Notes under the pieces: generated by a model
Databases searched by the model: none
What the model was told of the DNA's origin: nothing
The model's input: the letters and a program-made list of their open reading frames with translations, nothing else
Shown: piece by piece, positions 12,191 to 24,925 of the stretch
Numbering within the stretch: the first letter of the stretch is position 1
Layout of the letters: every line of letters begins with the position of its first letter
Assembly: GCA_024180945.1 (NCBI GenBank)
Contig: JAKSGN010000043.1
Coordinates: 2,604,001-2,668,000 of the forward strand
DNA length: 64,000 nt
Source: Macrophomina tecta
Lineage: Eukaryota > Ascomycota > Dothideomycetes > Botryosphaeriales > Botryosphaeriaceae
Reading direction: 5' to 3'
Translations under genes and position numbers: made by a program

Positions 12191-13406
12191 TGTTCTCAAT
12201 TGGCATTTCTACACCTCGTCCCCTATGCTGTCGACACACACGTCCCATCACCGCAGTTATCCCTCCCCTCTACCCTCTTGTGCTAGTCCTCCTCTGTTCT
12301 GCCCTTAGGCAGACCATCCACTGTTGGCGATCCTCCCCGCAATGGTTCCATACCCTTCGTCGGCTGTGCCACGATCCTGTCCCGAGTAGACCAGTTATGG
12401 TTTGGGACCCCTTCACGACCATCTTATATTATCTTCATTGGTCCTGCTCTTGAGCAAGCCAATGGTGGCAACGGCCACGTTGTCACAGCCGATGCCTAGC
12501 GCCAATTATGCGTGTGGTGTTGCGCCATGATGGGAAAAGGGCGGGGGTCGCTGCTGCTGCTGCGCCGGTCAGAATTCGGACGATGCTGGCAAGTCTGCCA
12601 CCAACCCCGGAATCCATCGCGCCAACTGCGTCTGAATATGTTCTTGCGTCGGACTCCTGACGGGAAGGGCTCAGGGGGTCCTTTGCTCATTCATCTGCTC
12701 ATTACCTCATGCAGTTTGGGCCTGCGCCTGGCTTCGGATCTTGTCGGGAGACCCCTGGATCGCGGTGCCCATATCTGCGACCTTCTGTATCGATAAATCG
12801 TCGGCAACACAACCATTTGTCTGCATCAGATGTCGATTGTGGCCTGAAGCGAGGCTTTTCCTGGGACAACTAAGGAGGTAGAGTGCGAAAGCTTTGCCAG
12901 AAGCCACCATGCCAGAAGGATGTGAACCGTAAGTGTCGAGAGAATGGTTGATCGATGGACTTCAGCAGAACGGTGAGGTCGAGTTCGGAATGAGAAGAAG
13001 AAGCGATATTAAATGAAGAAGAAGCGGCAGAGAAGGAATTGTGCGATAGAAAAATGTGCGCCGACAATTCATAGGATACTCTAGGGGCGTGATAAGACCG
13101 TCGGTAAGTCATTCATGGGGGTTTCCTACAAGGGTGGAGAGATCAGCTTACCGCTGCCACCTAGAGCGAGCTAATCAAGGAGGCGTCTGGCAGTCCTTGT
13201 TCCCAAAGAGCTTATCTGTAAGGATATGAAGGAAGGATGACGGAACGGTACAATGTTCTGAGGGAAGGCCGACAGTGCGGTGCATGATCATGGGCCTAGA
13301 AGACCTGGGAGGGCGGCACAGCTCCTGACTGTCTGAACGAATTATGTGGTAGCTGCGCGCTCGAATTCCAGCGCAATGAAGGCTGTCAGCGCGGTTGCGG
13401 AGAAGA

Positions 13407-13420
13407 TAGGGTTAGGGTTA
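13407..13420 (+). repeat. Short interstitial telomere-like repeat
   Basis: TAGGGTTAGGGTTA is 2.3 copies of the fungal telomere unit TTAGGG inside the gene-poor region. It may be chance or a scar of a past chromosome end or break repair. Confidence 0.6.
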
Positions 13421-16400
13421 TTCTGGACAACAATTGATAATCAGCTTGATAGCGGAAGGCGAGGAGTTGGTGAGGCTGGGGCAACGAAAACGGTGGGGTG
13501 GTGACTCTGGCTGGCCAAGCGGAGGAAAGTAGCGCTTGCAGGCAGCTCCTGCGGAGCGCAAGCCAGGTCAAAGGAATGCTCAGAATCCTCCAGAAGCAAG
13601 AGGCAGCATTTGGATGGAGCGAACACAGGCTATTACCCCCCCCGGCCCCCCCGGAACGGACCAGGCATCGCCACAACGGCGCGCCGGACACAGAGCGATC
13701 TGCGCCAGCAACCTATTACTGAGGCGAGCAGAACAGCATCCTGGGCAAGCCGCTGCGCTTTTGGTTGCGGGAACCAGTCTATTTAGTAGATTCTGTGGCT
13801 TCTATTGCGTCTAGCGGCTGTCAGCGGCAAGCAGAAGTATCCATGGCGACATGAAACGCTTTCGGTTCGGATAGCCTGCCCACATCGGTGTCAAACAGCT
13901 CTCTTCCTTTGGCCAGGGGGCAAAATTCATTAAATCCAGCCCCGTCGAGAAGCGGAGGGGCTCCGTTGCCGCCGATGATTCAGGAGCTCGGGTAGGGTGG
14001 AAGCTTGTCTTAGCGTGAGAAGTGCTGGATGACCATGATGTAAAACACACAACGGCCAGGCTAAACACACAAAGTTTGTATGGGATGGCTTGCCTGACTG
14101 TCCTATACTTAGCGGACCCGCGGCCCATGCCCAAGCGCGTAGGCTAAGTTCTCCTGCTGGCAATAACATCGGAGCAAGCGATTCAAACCGAACCCTTGGC
14201 TGACCTAGCTGTAATGGTTGTTTATGCCATTGCGCCAAATAATATTGGTAGGGCCATCTCATTCGGATGCTTCGGGCGTGGCCTTGCAGCTGCGAGCCCA
14301 TTGTTGACGTGAGCGTGCAGCGCGGTGCTGCTGGCCGACCTTGGAGGAGAGCGCTTCACCAGGCTACCGGTGCCTTCAAGGCTATCCGTTGGAGACCTGC
14401 TGGGTAGGTGGGGGGACGAGGATCTTGCTCATACGCAGCAAGCTCAGCGACGTTAGCCAGCTCCATTCCGAGGCTTGTTCAGCTCCCACGTCTAGCCATG
14501 CTCCCATTTGGGCGGCTTTGAACGAATCTTGGCTGCTCGGTCCTGCTTGCCCCCCCGGAAAGGAATGCACAGCACTGCATCGCACAGAAGGATGCGCCCA
14601 TTCGCTGAACCACGACCGAAACCATTCGGCTGTCTTTCCTACGCCTGCAAAATCCACAACAACGGCTCACACCGATCTAAGACCGCTTCTCACTCATCCG
14701 CTGTCGCTCGATTCTACTCGTACCACCGCTGGGCTACCCTTCCAGCATCTTCGGCCGATCTCATGACGATTGTCGGCACGAAGCTTCTGGATCTCCGGCC
14801 GAACGCAAGCTCAAATCATACAAACGATGGTGGCTAGCTATGACCAACAAATCAGGAACCCGGAAGGAATGGAAATACACCATTCTGCGACATAGCAGTG
14901 CATCTGCGGCGCAGGAAGAGCTGACAATATCCCTGTGGAAGCCTACTACGGATCTCAACGTACTCCCTTCACGTCACTTGAACGCCCGCTGTCGCCGCAG
15001 ATTTGCGCCGCGCGGAGACGGCGCGCAGCATCATGGACATCTTTTCGGACTCTTTACGTGCACTGGAGGGCTCAGAAGACGCTGTACAGCGGTCTCGGAG
15101 CATTAGACGCCCGGCTGCCTGGCGTAGTACTTTGTGCTTCCGTATCGCTTGCTCGGCCTCCAGCTTGTGCGCATCATCTCCGTATTTACCATCCTACCGA
15201 ACGTTGAAAACGGTCTGTTTCTCGTACTTCGCCTCCCTGCGCTGAGGTTTGGTCCGTACCTGGCTGCACTGCTTACCACTCCGGATGATGTTTTCATCGT
15301 CATTCCTATAGGGAAGGTCAACGACTAGCTTGGTCATTTTAAGAGACCTTGCTGACATAGAGTGCGCCAGGCAGCACGCTCAGCACTCCTGTCCCAGCAC
15401 TTTCACTCGTTGCCTGTACCTCGTGGCAGCGCCACGCCTTTTCCTCAAGGGCCTTCAACCGCCCGTTCCGCACCGATATCAAGCGACATCAACACCGACT
15501 CTCCAGGCCAGATGCGTGAATCCGCTCCCCAATTCTGAAATCGGCGGCGGCGGAAGAAAGAATTGCTCGCCTCCCCGCCTTCAGATGTCAACAGACATCC
15601 TCCCCCTGCGATCGCCTTCGGTTGCCATAAGAGCTATACACCAACGCTTGACTCATAGAAGGCCTCCGCCGAGGTGCACAAAAGCGGTCCCATGGCAGAA
15701 GTATCCATATCTTTCGGGCGTCTGGTGCTGACGTTTTGTACATAACTTCTCAGATTTACCCTCTTTCTACCACTGCACATCTGCAATTCATGGAAGCGGA
15801 CAGCATCGGCGTATTTGAGAATGAACACTTTTTATTCAGCACCTTGTGATTAGCTGGATTCGACCGAGAATCTAATCGTGCGAACTGTGGTGTTGCGAGA
15901 GCCATCTACACCAACCGATGGAACGACTTGAATCCCCAGATACCGATGCCACTTCCTTGACCATAACTCGGCGGCGAGTCTCACTGCTACCGAAGCAATA
16001 TTGGCTGAAACTGGTATTGGGACTTTGGCCGCGACCAGCAGACTCGCGGGAGCTGCTCCATGATTCGCGCTTGATGGGGCTCAAAGCCGGGGCCCGATTC
16101 TTGTCCCAGTGGCAGAAAATGATTGGTAAGCTGTCTACTAGACAACTTGGACTGCAAGCTAGTGTGGTACGGACAAGGAAAATGCTAACACCACGTAACT
16201 ACTTGAGTCAGCTACAACAGGAGTCGCTCTCCACCGACCCATCGAACAAGACGGTTTTTAGCGCGCTGACCCCTGCTGTCGTAGAATGTACTTAACACGG
16301 TTCTCTTAGTATCTATTGAAAGCATCCATACCGTGCTCTTAAAGCTCCCGATCGAGATGGGTACGAACATCAGCGTGTCTTCTGGAAAGCGAGGAACACT

Positions 16401-17266
16401 ACTTCATTACGCTTGTTTGGCGAGAGGAGATAAAGAAGCTTACTGGTAATACGTAAATCAACTCTCTTCGATAAACCTTCCGACAACTTATTTCCGACTG
16501 CTCATCGCGGATCTAGAAAAGTTCGTCCCGATTAGCCGCTGACTGACTCGCGCAAGCATTCTGACTCTGCCACAGAAGCCCAAGCCAGGCAAAGGGAGCC
16601 TGACGTGCCCGATTAGCCTGGAGGAGGCAGGTGTTCCCTGAGCAGTTGCCCGTATCAGAGTGAAAGCTGCCATGTAGGTTCGAAAAGGCCCGCGTTTCCT
16701 ACGTTGTAGTGCATGCAAAAATTTCGCAAATACTTTTGTTGAGAAGTGTAGTTCCAGTTCTTATTTACGCATGGGTCGCGGAATCTCACGCAGGGGAGAA
16801 GGGGTCACTTTTGTCACATATTTGCTCACAGGCGCTCTGTGCGACTGCTACCTGGTGGTGGACTCGAGCGATAAAATGGATGATTCTAAGATTGTAGATG
16901 TACGGGTTAGGGCGGTGGGATGGTAAAATGAGAGTGGATTGATTCTTACAACGCAATTCAAGTTCCCTTTCCCTGCCGAGAGGAAGAATTGATCTCAACG
17001 TACGAAGCAAGCTGTGGTGGCGGGTTGATAGTTTATGTATTGTACAGGAGCCGTCCGTGAGGTTTTTGATTGGGCGCGGGATGATTGGAACTTCCAGTCG
17101 GTATGGACGCCGCGTAATATGAGGACGGAGGCGGCCCTGCATTCCGGGGCAGGACAATTTTAGGATTTCATTTTGTAGCAAGGATCTGACCGTCTTCACG
17201 ATACGGGGTGACGAGTTGAATAGCTAATAGCTCTACTAGGAATACAATCGTCTCTTTTCTTATACA

Positions 17267-17960
17267 ATGGCGATCGAGCATTTCGAGAGGGGAGCGGTGT
17301 ACGGGCTAATAGCGTGTAAGCGATGCCGGCAAATCGTCTAGCGGGACATGATCAGGGCTCATCTACAGGGGCGAGCACCGCATGGCTAGAAAGGAGGCGC
17401 TGACGCTGGCGGAAGAGTTAGAAGAGCGCTGCGGCGGCCGTCTGCTGTAGTACCTGACCGAGCTGGATGTTCCCGCGTCCGTCGACGCTGCGATCACGCA
17501 GCTAGCGCTCTTCTCGGACGGGGTAGCGTGCTAGGCCGAGCCTGATAGGTGCCGTTTCATCTGAAGCTGCCAGAACCGCATGCGCAATCACTTTCGGGAC
17601 GCGCACGGGTGGACCAAGCAGGACAGGCGGGGCCGTCCCAGCTGGGCCGCTCAGGCCCAGGAGGCGTGAGAGGGGCAGCGGTGGAGAGGCGGAGTGCGCT
17701 GTCAACGCTTATTCCCCGGCCGCGACGCTTGTCAGTACTTTGAGATGGTGGGCGGCGGCGATGAGGAGGAGCAGGAGGAGGATGATGCGGCGGAGAGGGA
17801 GGGAGGAGAAGGCAGGACGAAACAGATGGAGAGAAGGCGGTGGCGGCCAAGCTGCTGGCGAAGTGGCAGGGCGTGGAGGAGAGGCACGAGAGGAAGATGC
17901 AGGTGGTGGAGGCGGAGGTGGCGACGCAGGACCGCACCGGCTGGCCGTAGCATCTACTGT
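17267..17960 (+). pseudogene. Relic of an OrsD-type (PF12013, DUF3505) C2H2 zinc-finger gene
   Basis: A decayed plus-strand gene. The first segment (ATG at 17267) carries ACKRCRQIV, a TAG, then RDMIRAHLQGRAPH, a CxxC...HxnH finger. A one-base frame change leads into the frame starting at 17382. That frame runs to about 17840 with four nonsense codons: TAG 17448, TAG 17532, TGA 17562, TGA 17667. It reads PDRCRFI, then MRNHFRDAHGW, RRGRPS, and GVRCQRLFPGRDACQYFEM. This order (first finger, second Cys/His finger ending DAHGW, GRPS, CQRFFP...YFEV) is that of OrsD family proteins, named after the orsellinic acid cluster of Aspergillus. A further frame shift gives RTGWP near 17938, a family landmark. 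Not functional as it stands. Family identity is recalled from the motif order. Confidence 0.75.
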
Positions 17961-19039
17961 GGTCGGCGCCACGTCTTTTGTAAATGCCGCGCTAAGCAGG
18001 GAGAGAAGCTATGCCTTTTCCAGGCAGGATACGACGGGCGCTCACGTCTTCTGGCATCATGTCATCCTATTTATCAACGCACTCATGGGCTCGGCGTTTG
18101 GGCTCTCCTCGTAACATGTGCCCAGGTATCGGGCAATGCCACGGTCATTTTCAGCGGCAGCATTTCATGGGTTATTGATCTCGCATCTGATTCTTCCTCT
18201 TGCGAAGCATTGACGCCGAAGCACTGACTTGCGTGTTCTAAGCCACATGAGCGTGGAGTTCATAATGCACCCTAAGTTCTTTGAGAAAGCTTGCAACTTG
18301 AGGCCAGCCGCATTGCGCGGCCCACGCGTCTCCCTGCCAGACGCCCCAGAAAACAAGATATGCATGAGACCCCCTTGTACAGCAGCTGAGTCTTCTACTT
18401 TAAGAACTATGGCCGCTTCACCATGCGTACTTTGTACAAATCGAAATCACAAGTCGGGCAACTCGGCCTCAAGCCATGGAGCCGGCCACAGCCCAGCGGG
18501 CTCGCAACGCCCTGGCGCCGGAGCACGCAGTGCTCCACACGAATGGCACTTGTAGCTTCACCAGCTCTCCTGCCTGAAAGCGTGCCCTCATACACCACGA
18601 TGTCTCCCTGCACTCCCCGCGGGCAAGTCACCTACTGTGGCCGCCGCACCAGCGCCCGGACGGGCAACACACACCGCGGCCGACATCTTCCAAGGCATGG
18701 TGTATGACCACGCAGGAAGGCACTGAATATTGCCGCCCTAGAAGGCCATCGTCCAGCCTTTTGGACCGATCAGATCAACAACTGCTGGCAGGTCGGCGTG
18801 TGGCATCGCGATGTCGGATGCTAAGTCAGCTCATGAGCAACCTTCTTGCCTATACCGGGGCCCCATCCGGCAATCGGGCATACCATTCATTGCACGCGCA
18901 CAAATTTCAGTCACAAACACGTGCTCAAGTCCCTGCGTGCCTGCCGCGTGCCACTCTCTGACTCATCTGCCTCTCGGGTTCGTCTATATAAACCCCCCTC
19001 CCCCTCCGCCTCTCGACCTTTTCTTCTTTTCTTCTTCAA

Positions 19040-19208
19040 CTCTCTTTTGCCATTTGGCTAAGATCAAGAGTATTCAGTTCTTTCTCAGCTTAGTCGCTGA
19101 AAGGCATCCTACGGGGTGTCACAAAACAATGACTAATTTTTGGACCCGGCCTTGGGAGCGCTGGGCTCCGCTTATCTTCCAGGGCAAGGTGTCGCCTCTA
19201 CTGCACTG
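19040..19208 (+). ncRNA. U2-like spliceosomal snRNA (probable pseudogene or variant)
   Basis: The 5' part contains TCTCTTTTGCC and TTTGGCTAAGATCAAG, the stem I region of U2. A stem IIa-like hairpin follows (CTTTC-TCAG / CTGAAAG). Next is a stem IIb-like hairpin with a TACG loop (GGCATCC / GGGTGTC), then an Sm site AATTTTTGG at about 19135-19143 and a 3' hairpin GGAGC/GCTCC. The order and spacing match U2. The branch-point pairing element, normally GUAGUA after AUCAAGU, is altered: the sequence reads ATCAAGAGTATTC, as if three bases were lost. A TATATAAA motif lies near 18983, followed by a CT-rich stretch. Without GUAGUA it should not pair with UACUAAC, so I read it as a pseudogene or diverged copy. 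The 3' end is approximate. Confidence 0.6.
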
Positions 19209-22200
19209 ACGGGGGCTGACGCGAAAGCAATCCTTCTTTTCATTGAATGGCTGGTCAGGAACCGGACTTCAAAGAAGAGAATTTTGGTGTTTTGGTCTTC
19301 AGCAGCGAAAGCTCATCCTCGTTGACGGGCCTTGGTGTTTGGCGTTAGCTTTGCCCTCAGCAGGAAGGCCTTTGGCGGTTGTCCTTCGCCTTTGCGCGAC
19401 GGCGGCGGCGGCGGCTCTCGAGCTAGGGACTGTGGTGTTTTTGCGCGCTCGTGGTCGCGATCGCGATGTTTGCTGTGGTGTCGTGCTGGTCGCCGCCGCG
19501 CTCAAGCTGCCTCCGCGGCCCGCACTCAGCAGCCACGTACGAACTACCGCCGCCCAATTTGCCTCGCGCACTCATTTTTAGAGGCTAAAAATGCCCATCA
19601 TGGTGTTTTGTAGACCTCATTGTGCAACTGATCCGCCGTACCGTGAAGTGACGCGCAGCTGCTCGTGTGCCGCGCACTACAGGCGTCCACCAGCGCGCGT
19701 CCGAAGCGGCGCAGTGGTTCTTCCCGCGCAGAGAAGTAGCGCACGCACTGGCGGTCGCATCTCTGTCGCTCACAATCGCCGGAATGGTGTTGTAGCACCC
19801 TCCATCATGCTGCGACGACCAACGCCGCCATGGCACTTAACCCTGCGCTTGGCCAAACCGTGACCATTGGGCTTTTATATTCCAGGCCAGCCATTCAAGA
19901 GCTCGGGCTAGCCACAAAGGCCTAATTGGCTCTGCACAGGTACATTAAATCTCACAAATACGAAGGCATTCACAGAAGAAACGGATTGTATTGCCGACAT
20001 GGTTCATGCGGGTATCTCCTCGGTGCTCATTCCAGGAAGCCCTTCCTCCACTACCCGCCCCTGTCCCCCACCTCTCGAAAGAAACAATAAACTTATTTGA
20101 CCATGATGGTGGTGGCGGCGGCAGCAGCTGCAGCAGCAGCAGCGGAAGCTCAGAAGACGTTGCGTAGGCGGCGGACGGCCTCCAGCCTGCTGCTGCCCCA
20201 GCTGACCACCTAGCACCGCGGCAAGAGGTGGACACGGATGTGGCTACGGTCTTTCTGCTCGTATTGTATCAGACGGATGGAGAAGTGCGTCCGGGCTCGG
20301 AGACGCCGCGGGGGGGCGAGCTGCGGCAGGTGACAACGATGAAGCGCCCTTCTACCACTGAGTGGACGAGGCGAACACCTGGAGAGGGAGTGATTCAGTT
20401 TTGTATTGTGCAAAAGTATAGGGGCCGAGGGTGGAGCGGTGGATGCGGAGGTCGTAGGGCATTCTGAAGAGCTGTTTGTCGTGGGGCTTGTCGAAGTCAG
20501 GTACTGTTGTTGTGAGATCTTGGGTGTGCATGCTGCAATGTGAAAATCCCCTGAGTCAGCATCACCTTCGGCATTCGAACTGGATATGTGCTCTGCCCTT
20601 TGGTCCTTTCTGACTTCCAAAACACTCGCGAACGGAGCTTGCTCAATACGTTTCCTTCCCTACACAATTACCGCAACAAAGCCGCGAGCCGTACTAGCCC
20701 AATGCGCATGCGGGCATCAAGGACGTCAGATGAGTGCTCAGGTTTCCACTTCCGACAGAGTTGCTGACTTGCTGCGACCGCGTTAAAGACGCAACGTTCG
20801 GTTCGCCGCCTTCGAACTCATCTTCGAACTGCCAGCTTCCACCAAGAACTCACAGAGCCGCCTCATGGCGTTGGAAGAATGAGAACAGACAGCAACCAGT
20901 CGGGTCCGCCTGATACGGCACCAGCCACCATGCGGACGCGTACAATCAAGCACTTTTTGCCGGCCTTCTCCCTCGAGTCTTCCACCAGTGAACGTGACGA
21001 AGCATTGCACACTCGTGCGCGACAGAACACGGAACCCGTCCAACTTTGGACACTCCAACCACTCATGCCATATTCGAAAGACCTTTTCCCGGTATAAGAC
21101 GAGCCTGAACAAAGCTACAAGCAGAGAGGAACATGTGATAAATAGGCTCAGGGAGTTTGTGAGGCCACAAGCTAGTGCAGCAGCGACAGAGCGGCTTCTG
21201 GCCACCTTGTTCAATTCACATGAAGTGGCTGGAAGTACCTTTGCGAGAATGCATGACTGGAGCAGGCATCAGCCCCGAGCATAACTCTCCGCCGTGAAGT
21301 GATGAGTGCTGATGACCACTGCACATTCTTGTGGGCAGCACAGGTTCGGACAGAGCAGACAGCATGGCTACATCCAAGTATGAGTGATCGACTATCTTTC
21401 AGTTGCATTTTGCTGACATAGAAACCATACAGTCGTGGCGAGCTTGGTTTGTTCAAGCAGCGAGCCAGTCTTCGTTCGATAGCGGTCACTCCACACGGCT
21501 CGGGCCGTTCCGCCATTCCTGAGCTCTGCGCTTTCGGAGATCAATATCGATGTTTCTGCTCCTCATTCAACAATACAATACAATGACGGATGAAAAGCGT
21601 TTGGTCCACTTGGAAAACTTAAAAAGGTATGATCCGGTGGAAGCGCGACTTCTGGGCGAATGTTCGAGAACGATGGGGACCTAACGTGAACAGTACGGGA
21701 ACTCGTCGCAGGAAAAAGATACAGGAACGTGTAGTTCGTGTCAGATGCTTTCTATGATTCCATCTCCCTACCCCTACTCCGATTGCCGCTCCTACCTCAC
21801 ATCAGGGGCCCTTCGAAATGTTTCAGCCACGGAGCGATAGTTAAACGCCCGATGTGCAGCAAATTCTCTGCTCACGGTCAAGGTCTTCTACAAGTGATAA
21901 TTTCACTAACTGTTGCGAACACTCAACAAGACCTGCCTCTGCGCAGATACGAACGGTCTTCTGTCACTTCACCTAAAGGCGAATATACATGGACCCGTCC
22001 TCGACGACGATACCCCTCCAACGTAGGCGCAATTATAAGGAGCACAAACCGATTCTGTACAGGGAAGGCTGTCTCCTCTTCTCAACTGGTAAACGCGCGT
22101 TGTTGTGTGTTCTGAGCACTTCCATCTATACATAGCTTAGCAATGGATTTGAAAATATCTTTCTTCTAGGTCCATGGGCTTACTAAAATGGTCCTAAGCG

Positions 22201-22928
22201 GAAGGGCAGGCACTTTCCCTTGCTGCTGCTTAGCCTCGAGTAAGTAACAACAGCTCAAGCTTTTGCCTCTTGTGGGAAGTTTCAGGGCCTTTCGGGGTAA
22301 TACAGTGACTGCGGCGTGTCGCGGAACGACATTGGCGAAGAGCCTCCGCGTAAGGGAGTGGTTCGCTCAGTGTTGTGGCGGCAACATCAGTGACGTTCAC
22401 TGGAATTGCCTTAGCTAGATGCAGAGGGGCAGGCGCTGATGCAATAGCTCTCTCGTGCGCGGGTGTTGCAATGGATCACACTGGACCCACGCGATGCATC
22501 CAAAGGAGGATGCTTGGAGGGATCGCAACTCGTTCTGCATCAAAACGAAGCATCGCAGGGTAGCTCTCTCAGCGTTTCGGCCTCGCACATGGCTTCAGAG
22601 CAGTATAATTACAGAACGGGTGCGACATGGCAATTCGGCGGCCACTGAAGTCCGCTGGCTTCTGCATTCTGAACAGGGCGCCGGCATGGCCGACAAGGCA
22701 CTTCAATATATCAGCACTCTCAAGACCCACAGCAAGCTATTAGCTAGATAATGAGGTATCTGAACATCTTGCCATCAAGCTGTGTCGGGCATAAGATTGC
22801 CAGCCCTTCCCTGGGCCCGGGAGCGCGCGTGCATGGCGTTAACGCGTAGGCAGCGGTCGACTGCGCTACCAGCAGCGCGCGGCGCCTAGCAAAGTCTTCT
22901 GTACCTTCCAAAAGCTTCGTTTCGCTGT

Positions 22929-23720
22929 TTGTTGTTCCATATACGGCCTAGCGTGTGCCTGTGTGAGTATTTTGCTGTCGCCGCTTGCGCGCGCTCCTCC
23001 ACCACAACCCAGCCACAACAATCTCTTCCTCCACTCCTTGCAGCATCAAGCGTTCACGGCTCTGTGTTTTGCAGGCTTTCTGGGTTCGTCCGGTCCCCTC
23101 TTACCTTCTCTTCTCATTTCCGTCCTGCCTATGACGTTCAGCAGCCTCCAAGTGCCCACTCGTCCCCCGACGTCGCGGTGAAGCACTGCAGCACACACCT
23201 TTGACGCGACCTCAAACAAACTTCTCAGCTACCTACACGTCTAGGGCCATGCCAGAGCCTGCTGCTGTTTCTAAGTTTTGTAAATACTTCTGCAACTCGG
23301 TGAGCTCCTTGCTCGCCACCTCACATCCCCTTCGCCGGTCCTGCGGTTATGCACGCGGTCAGCATTACTTGCGACGCACGCCTGATCTAGCTGACGAGCT
23401 GTGTTATACAGAGATTCCGGAGGCTCACTCTGGCTACGAGCTTAGAGATGTTCTGCGCTGGGCGCTGCGGCCGCCTGGTCCACAGGCCGACCTGCGCCTC
23501 TCGCCCGGTGAGTTGCTCAGCAACAAAGATCTTTCTATAGATCATAAGTTAACTTATACAGTGATTAAATGAACAAGCTTGCGACTCCTGGACAGAGGGG
23601 CAAGCAACGACCAATCCATCACAGAGTCGTCTTCAGCTTATACAAGCTGCAGCACCTGTTTGAAACAGACTTGACCAGTCTTACAGCAGCCAAGGTGAAC
23701 TAACCTCACCTTCTTTTACC
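22929..23720 (+). pseudogene. Coding-like fragments, unrecognised
   Basis: Plus-strand segments such as DELCYTEIPEAHSGYELRD (about 23390-23450) end at a strong GTGAGTTGC donor near 23509. A further open stretch from 23570 contains VVFSLYKLQHLFETDL. Donor-acceptor pairs exist, but no combination gave one continuous frame. This could be a decayed gene or the front of an intron-rich gene. Confidence 0.2.
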
Positions 23721-24287
23721 CTCTTCACACATCTTTGGGAGGTTCGGTCTTCTTCCGATAACGACACAAAGAATATTCGGAGGAACGCTCACAGCCTGCA
23801 ATGATGCGAAAACTCCAGCATCAACAAATCGTAAGAGCTCATTGTCTGAGAACTTGAGCATTTGACCCTACCTCTTGAAACAGGTGTTTGACGGGCGCTG
23901 ACATTTAAAATCTGAATAGAGGTCAGGAACCGAATCAACGAGTCTCACACTGGCACCGATGCTTCTTTTAAAGTGAGCTATTCTGATACCTCGTTTCCCC
24001 TTGGATATAGCGAGAGTTACTTTCGACGATGATGTCCGAAAAGAACATATCCAATGAACCTTCATGGTCCATCATGCTATAAGCTATTTACTGCGATTTT
24101 ATTTTGTCTGATCTTATGAAAATTCAGTTCTTCCCTCCTGCACGATCTTCTTTCACCAACAGGTGCTGACTGTCCAAATCCTAAACAGACAGACATGAGA
24201 ATATCCTTAGAGACATGGCCGGAGCTGCTGATCTTTTCAGCCTGCGCTTAATCACCGGTCCTCTTGATGCACACGAAGTTGCTGAAC

Positions 24288-24298
24288 TATATATAAAG
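24288..24298 (+). promoter_or_regulatory. Strong TATA box with a probable spliced leader downstream
   Basis: TATATATAAAG is followed about 60 bp later by a consensus donor, CAG/GTGAGT (near 24360), with only ATG-TAG between. This is the pattern of a promoter with an intron in the 5' leader. It is a candidate start for the multi-exon gene whose first confident exon begins at 24926. Confidence 0.4.
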
Positions 24299-24925
24299 AC
24301 CGCAACTTTATCTATCCGTGCAGTCAGCATGTAGCTACCCTATCACACGACGGATTACCAGGTGAGTTGAAGTTCGATGTTGCTGCCCTTCACACGTCCG
24401 CGAGACTCCAACCCTTCATGATGATTGAATGGATAAAAGGCATTCGAGCGAACCTTCATGGTTCACAATAGTACTTGATCCATCTTTACTGAAGCAACTT
24501 ATAAGCTATACCTGACGGACATGCCAGTTGCGTTATTGTCAAGGCATCTATAGGGAATGCTTCGTATGCTGACAGCAGACAAGGTATGATAGAGACGTCA
24601 AATTCCGCGGCGACCAAGCTTAGCGAGGTGCAAATTCTGTGCACTTCCATGTACATATAGAAGTAAGTGTTTCCTTGTCTTCCCTTCTGCAAGCTCGATA
24701 ACACTCACCTGTCGATAGCACTGGCGACATCTTGTGGTGAGAGACCAACCATAGATGGCATTTCGCGAAACGGAACGACAGCGTGCCTGGCTTGGTCTTT
24801 CAACGGGCCTCTAGTGTCGACATAGAAATATTGAACAATATCATGTAAGGATAAACACCGCTCATGCTCCATTACACTCTACTGAGAGTATTCAGAAAAA
24901 AAGAAAAAAAGCAGAAGCTAATTTC

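Larger units (their letters stand above)
7800..24250. other. About 16 kb without an intact protein-coding gene
   Basis: Frames here are short, and coding-like segments are cut by stops or frame changes. The recognisable contents are an OrsD-type relic (17267-17960), a U2-like snRNA (about 19040-19208), minus-strand coding fragments (9068-10077 and about 10700-12190), plus-strand fragments at 8390-8740 and 22929-23720, and a telomere-like repeat at 13407. The stretch is not conspicuously AT-rich by eye, so repeat-induced point mutation is not obvious. Some fragments may be intron-rich genes like the one at 24926, where very small exons hide the frame. Confidence 0.6.

Noticed and set aside
7800..24250. 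tRNA, rRNA or CRISPR features in the gene-poor block
   Set aside because: I looked for A/B-box pairs, rRNA landmarks and regular spaced repeats and saw none; only the U2-like sequence stood out.
24050..24470. Repeated GAACCTTCATGGT near 24056 and 24450
   Set aside because: Only about 13 bases are shared and no longer repeat or inverted structure surrounds them.
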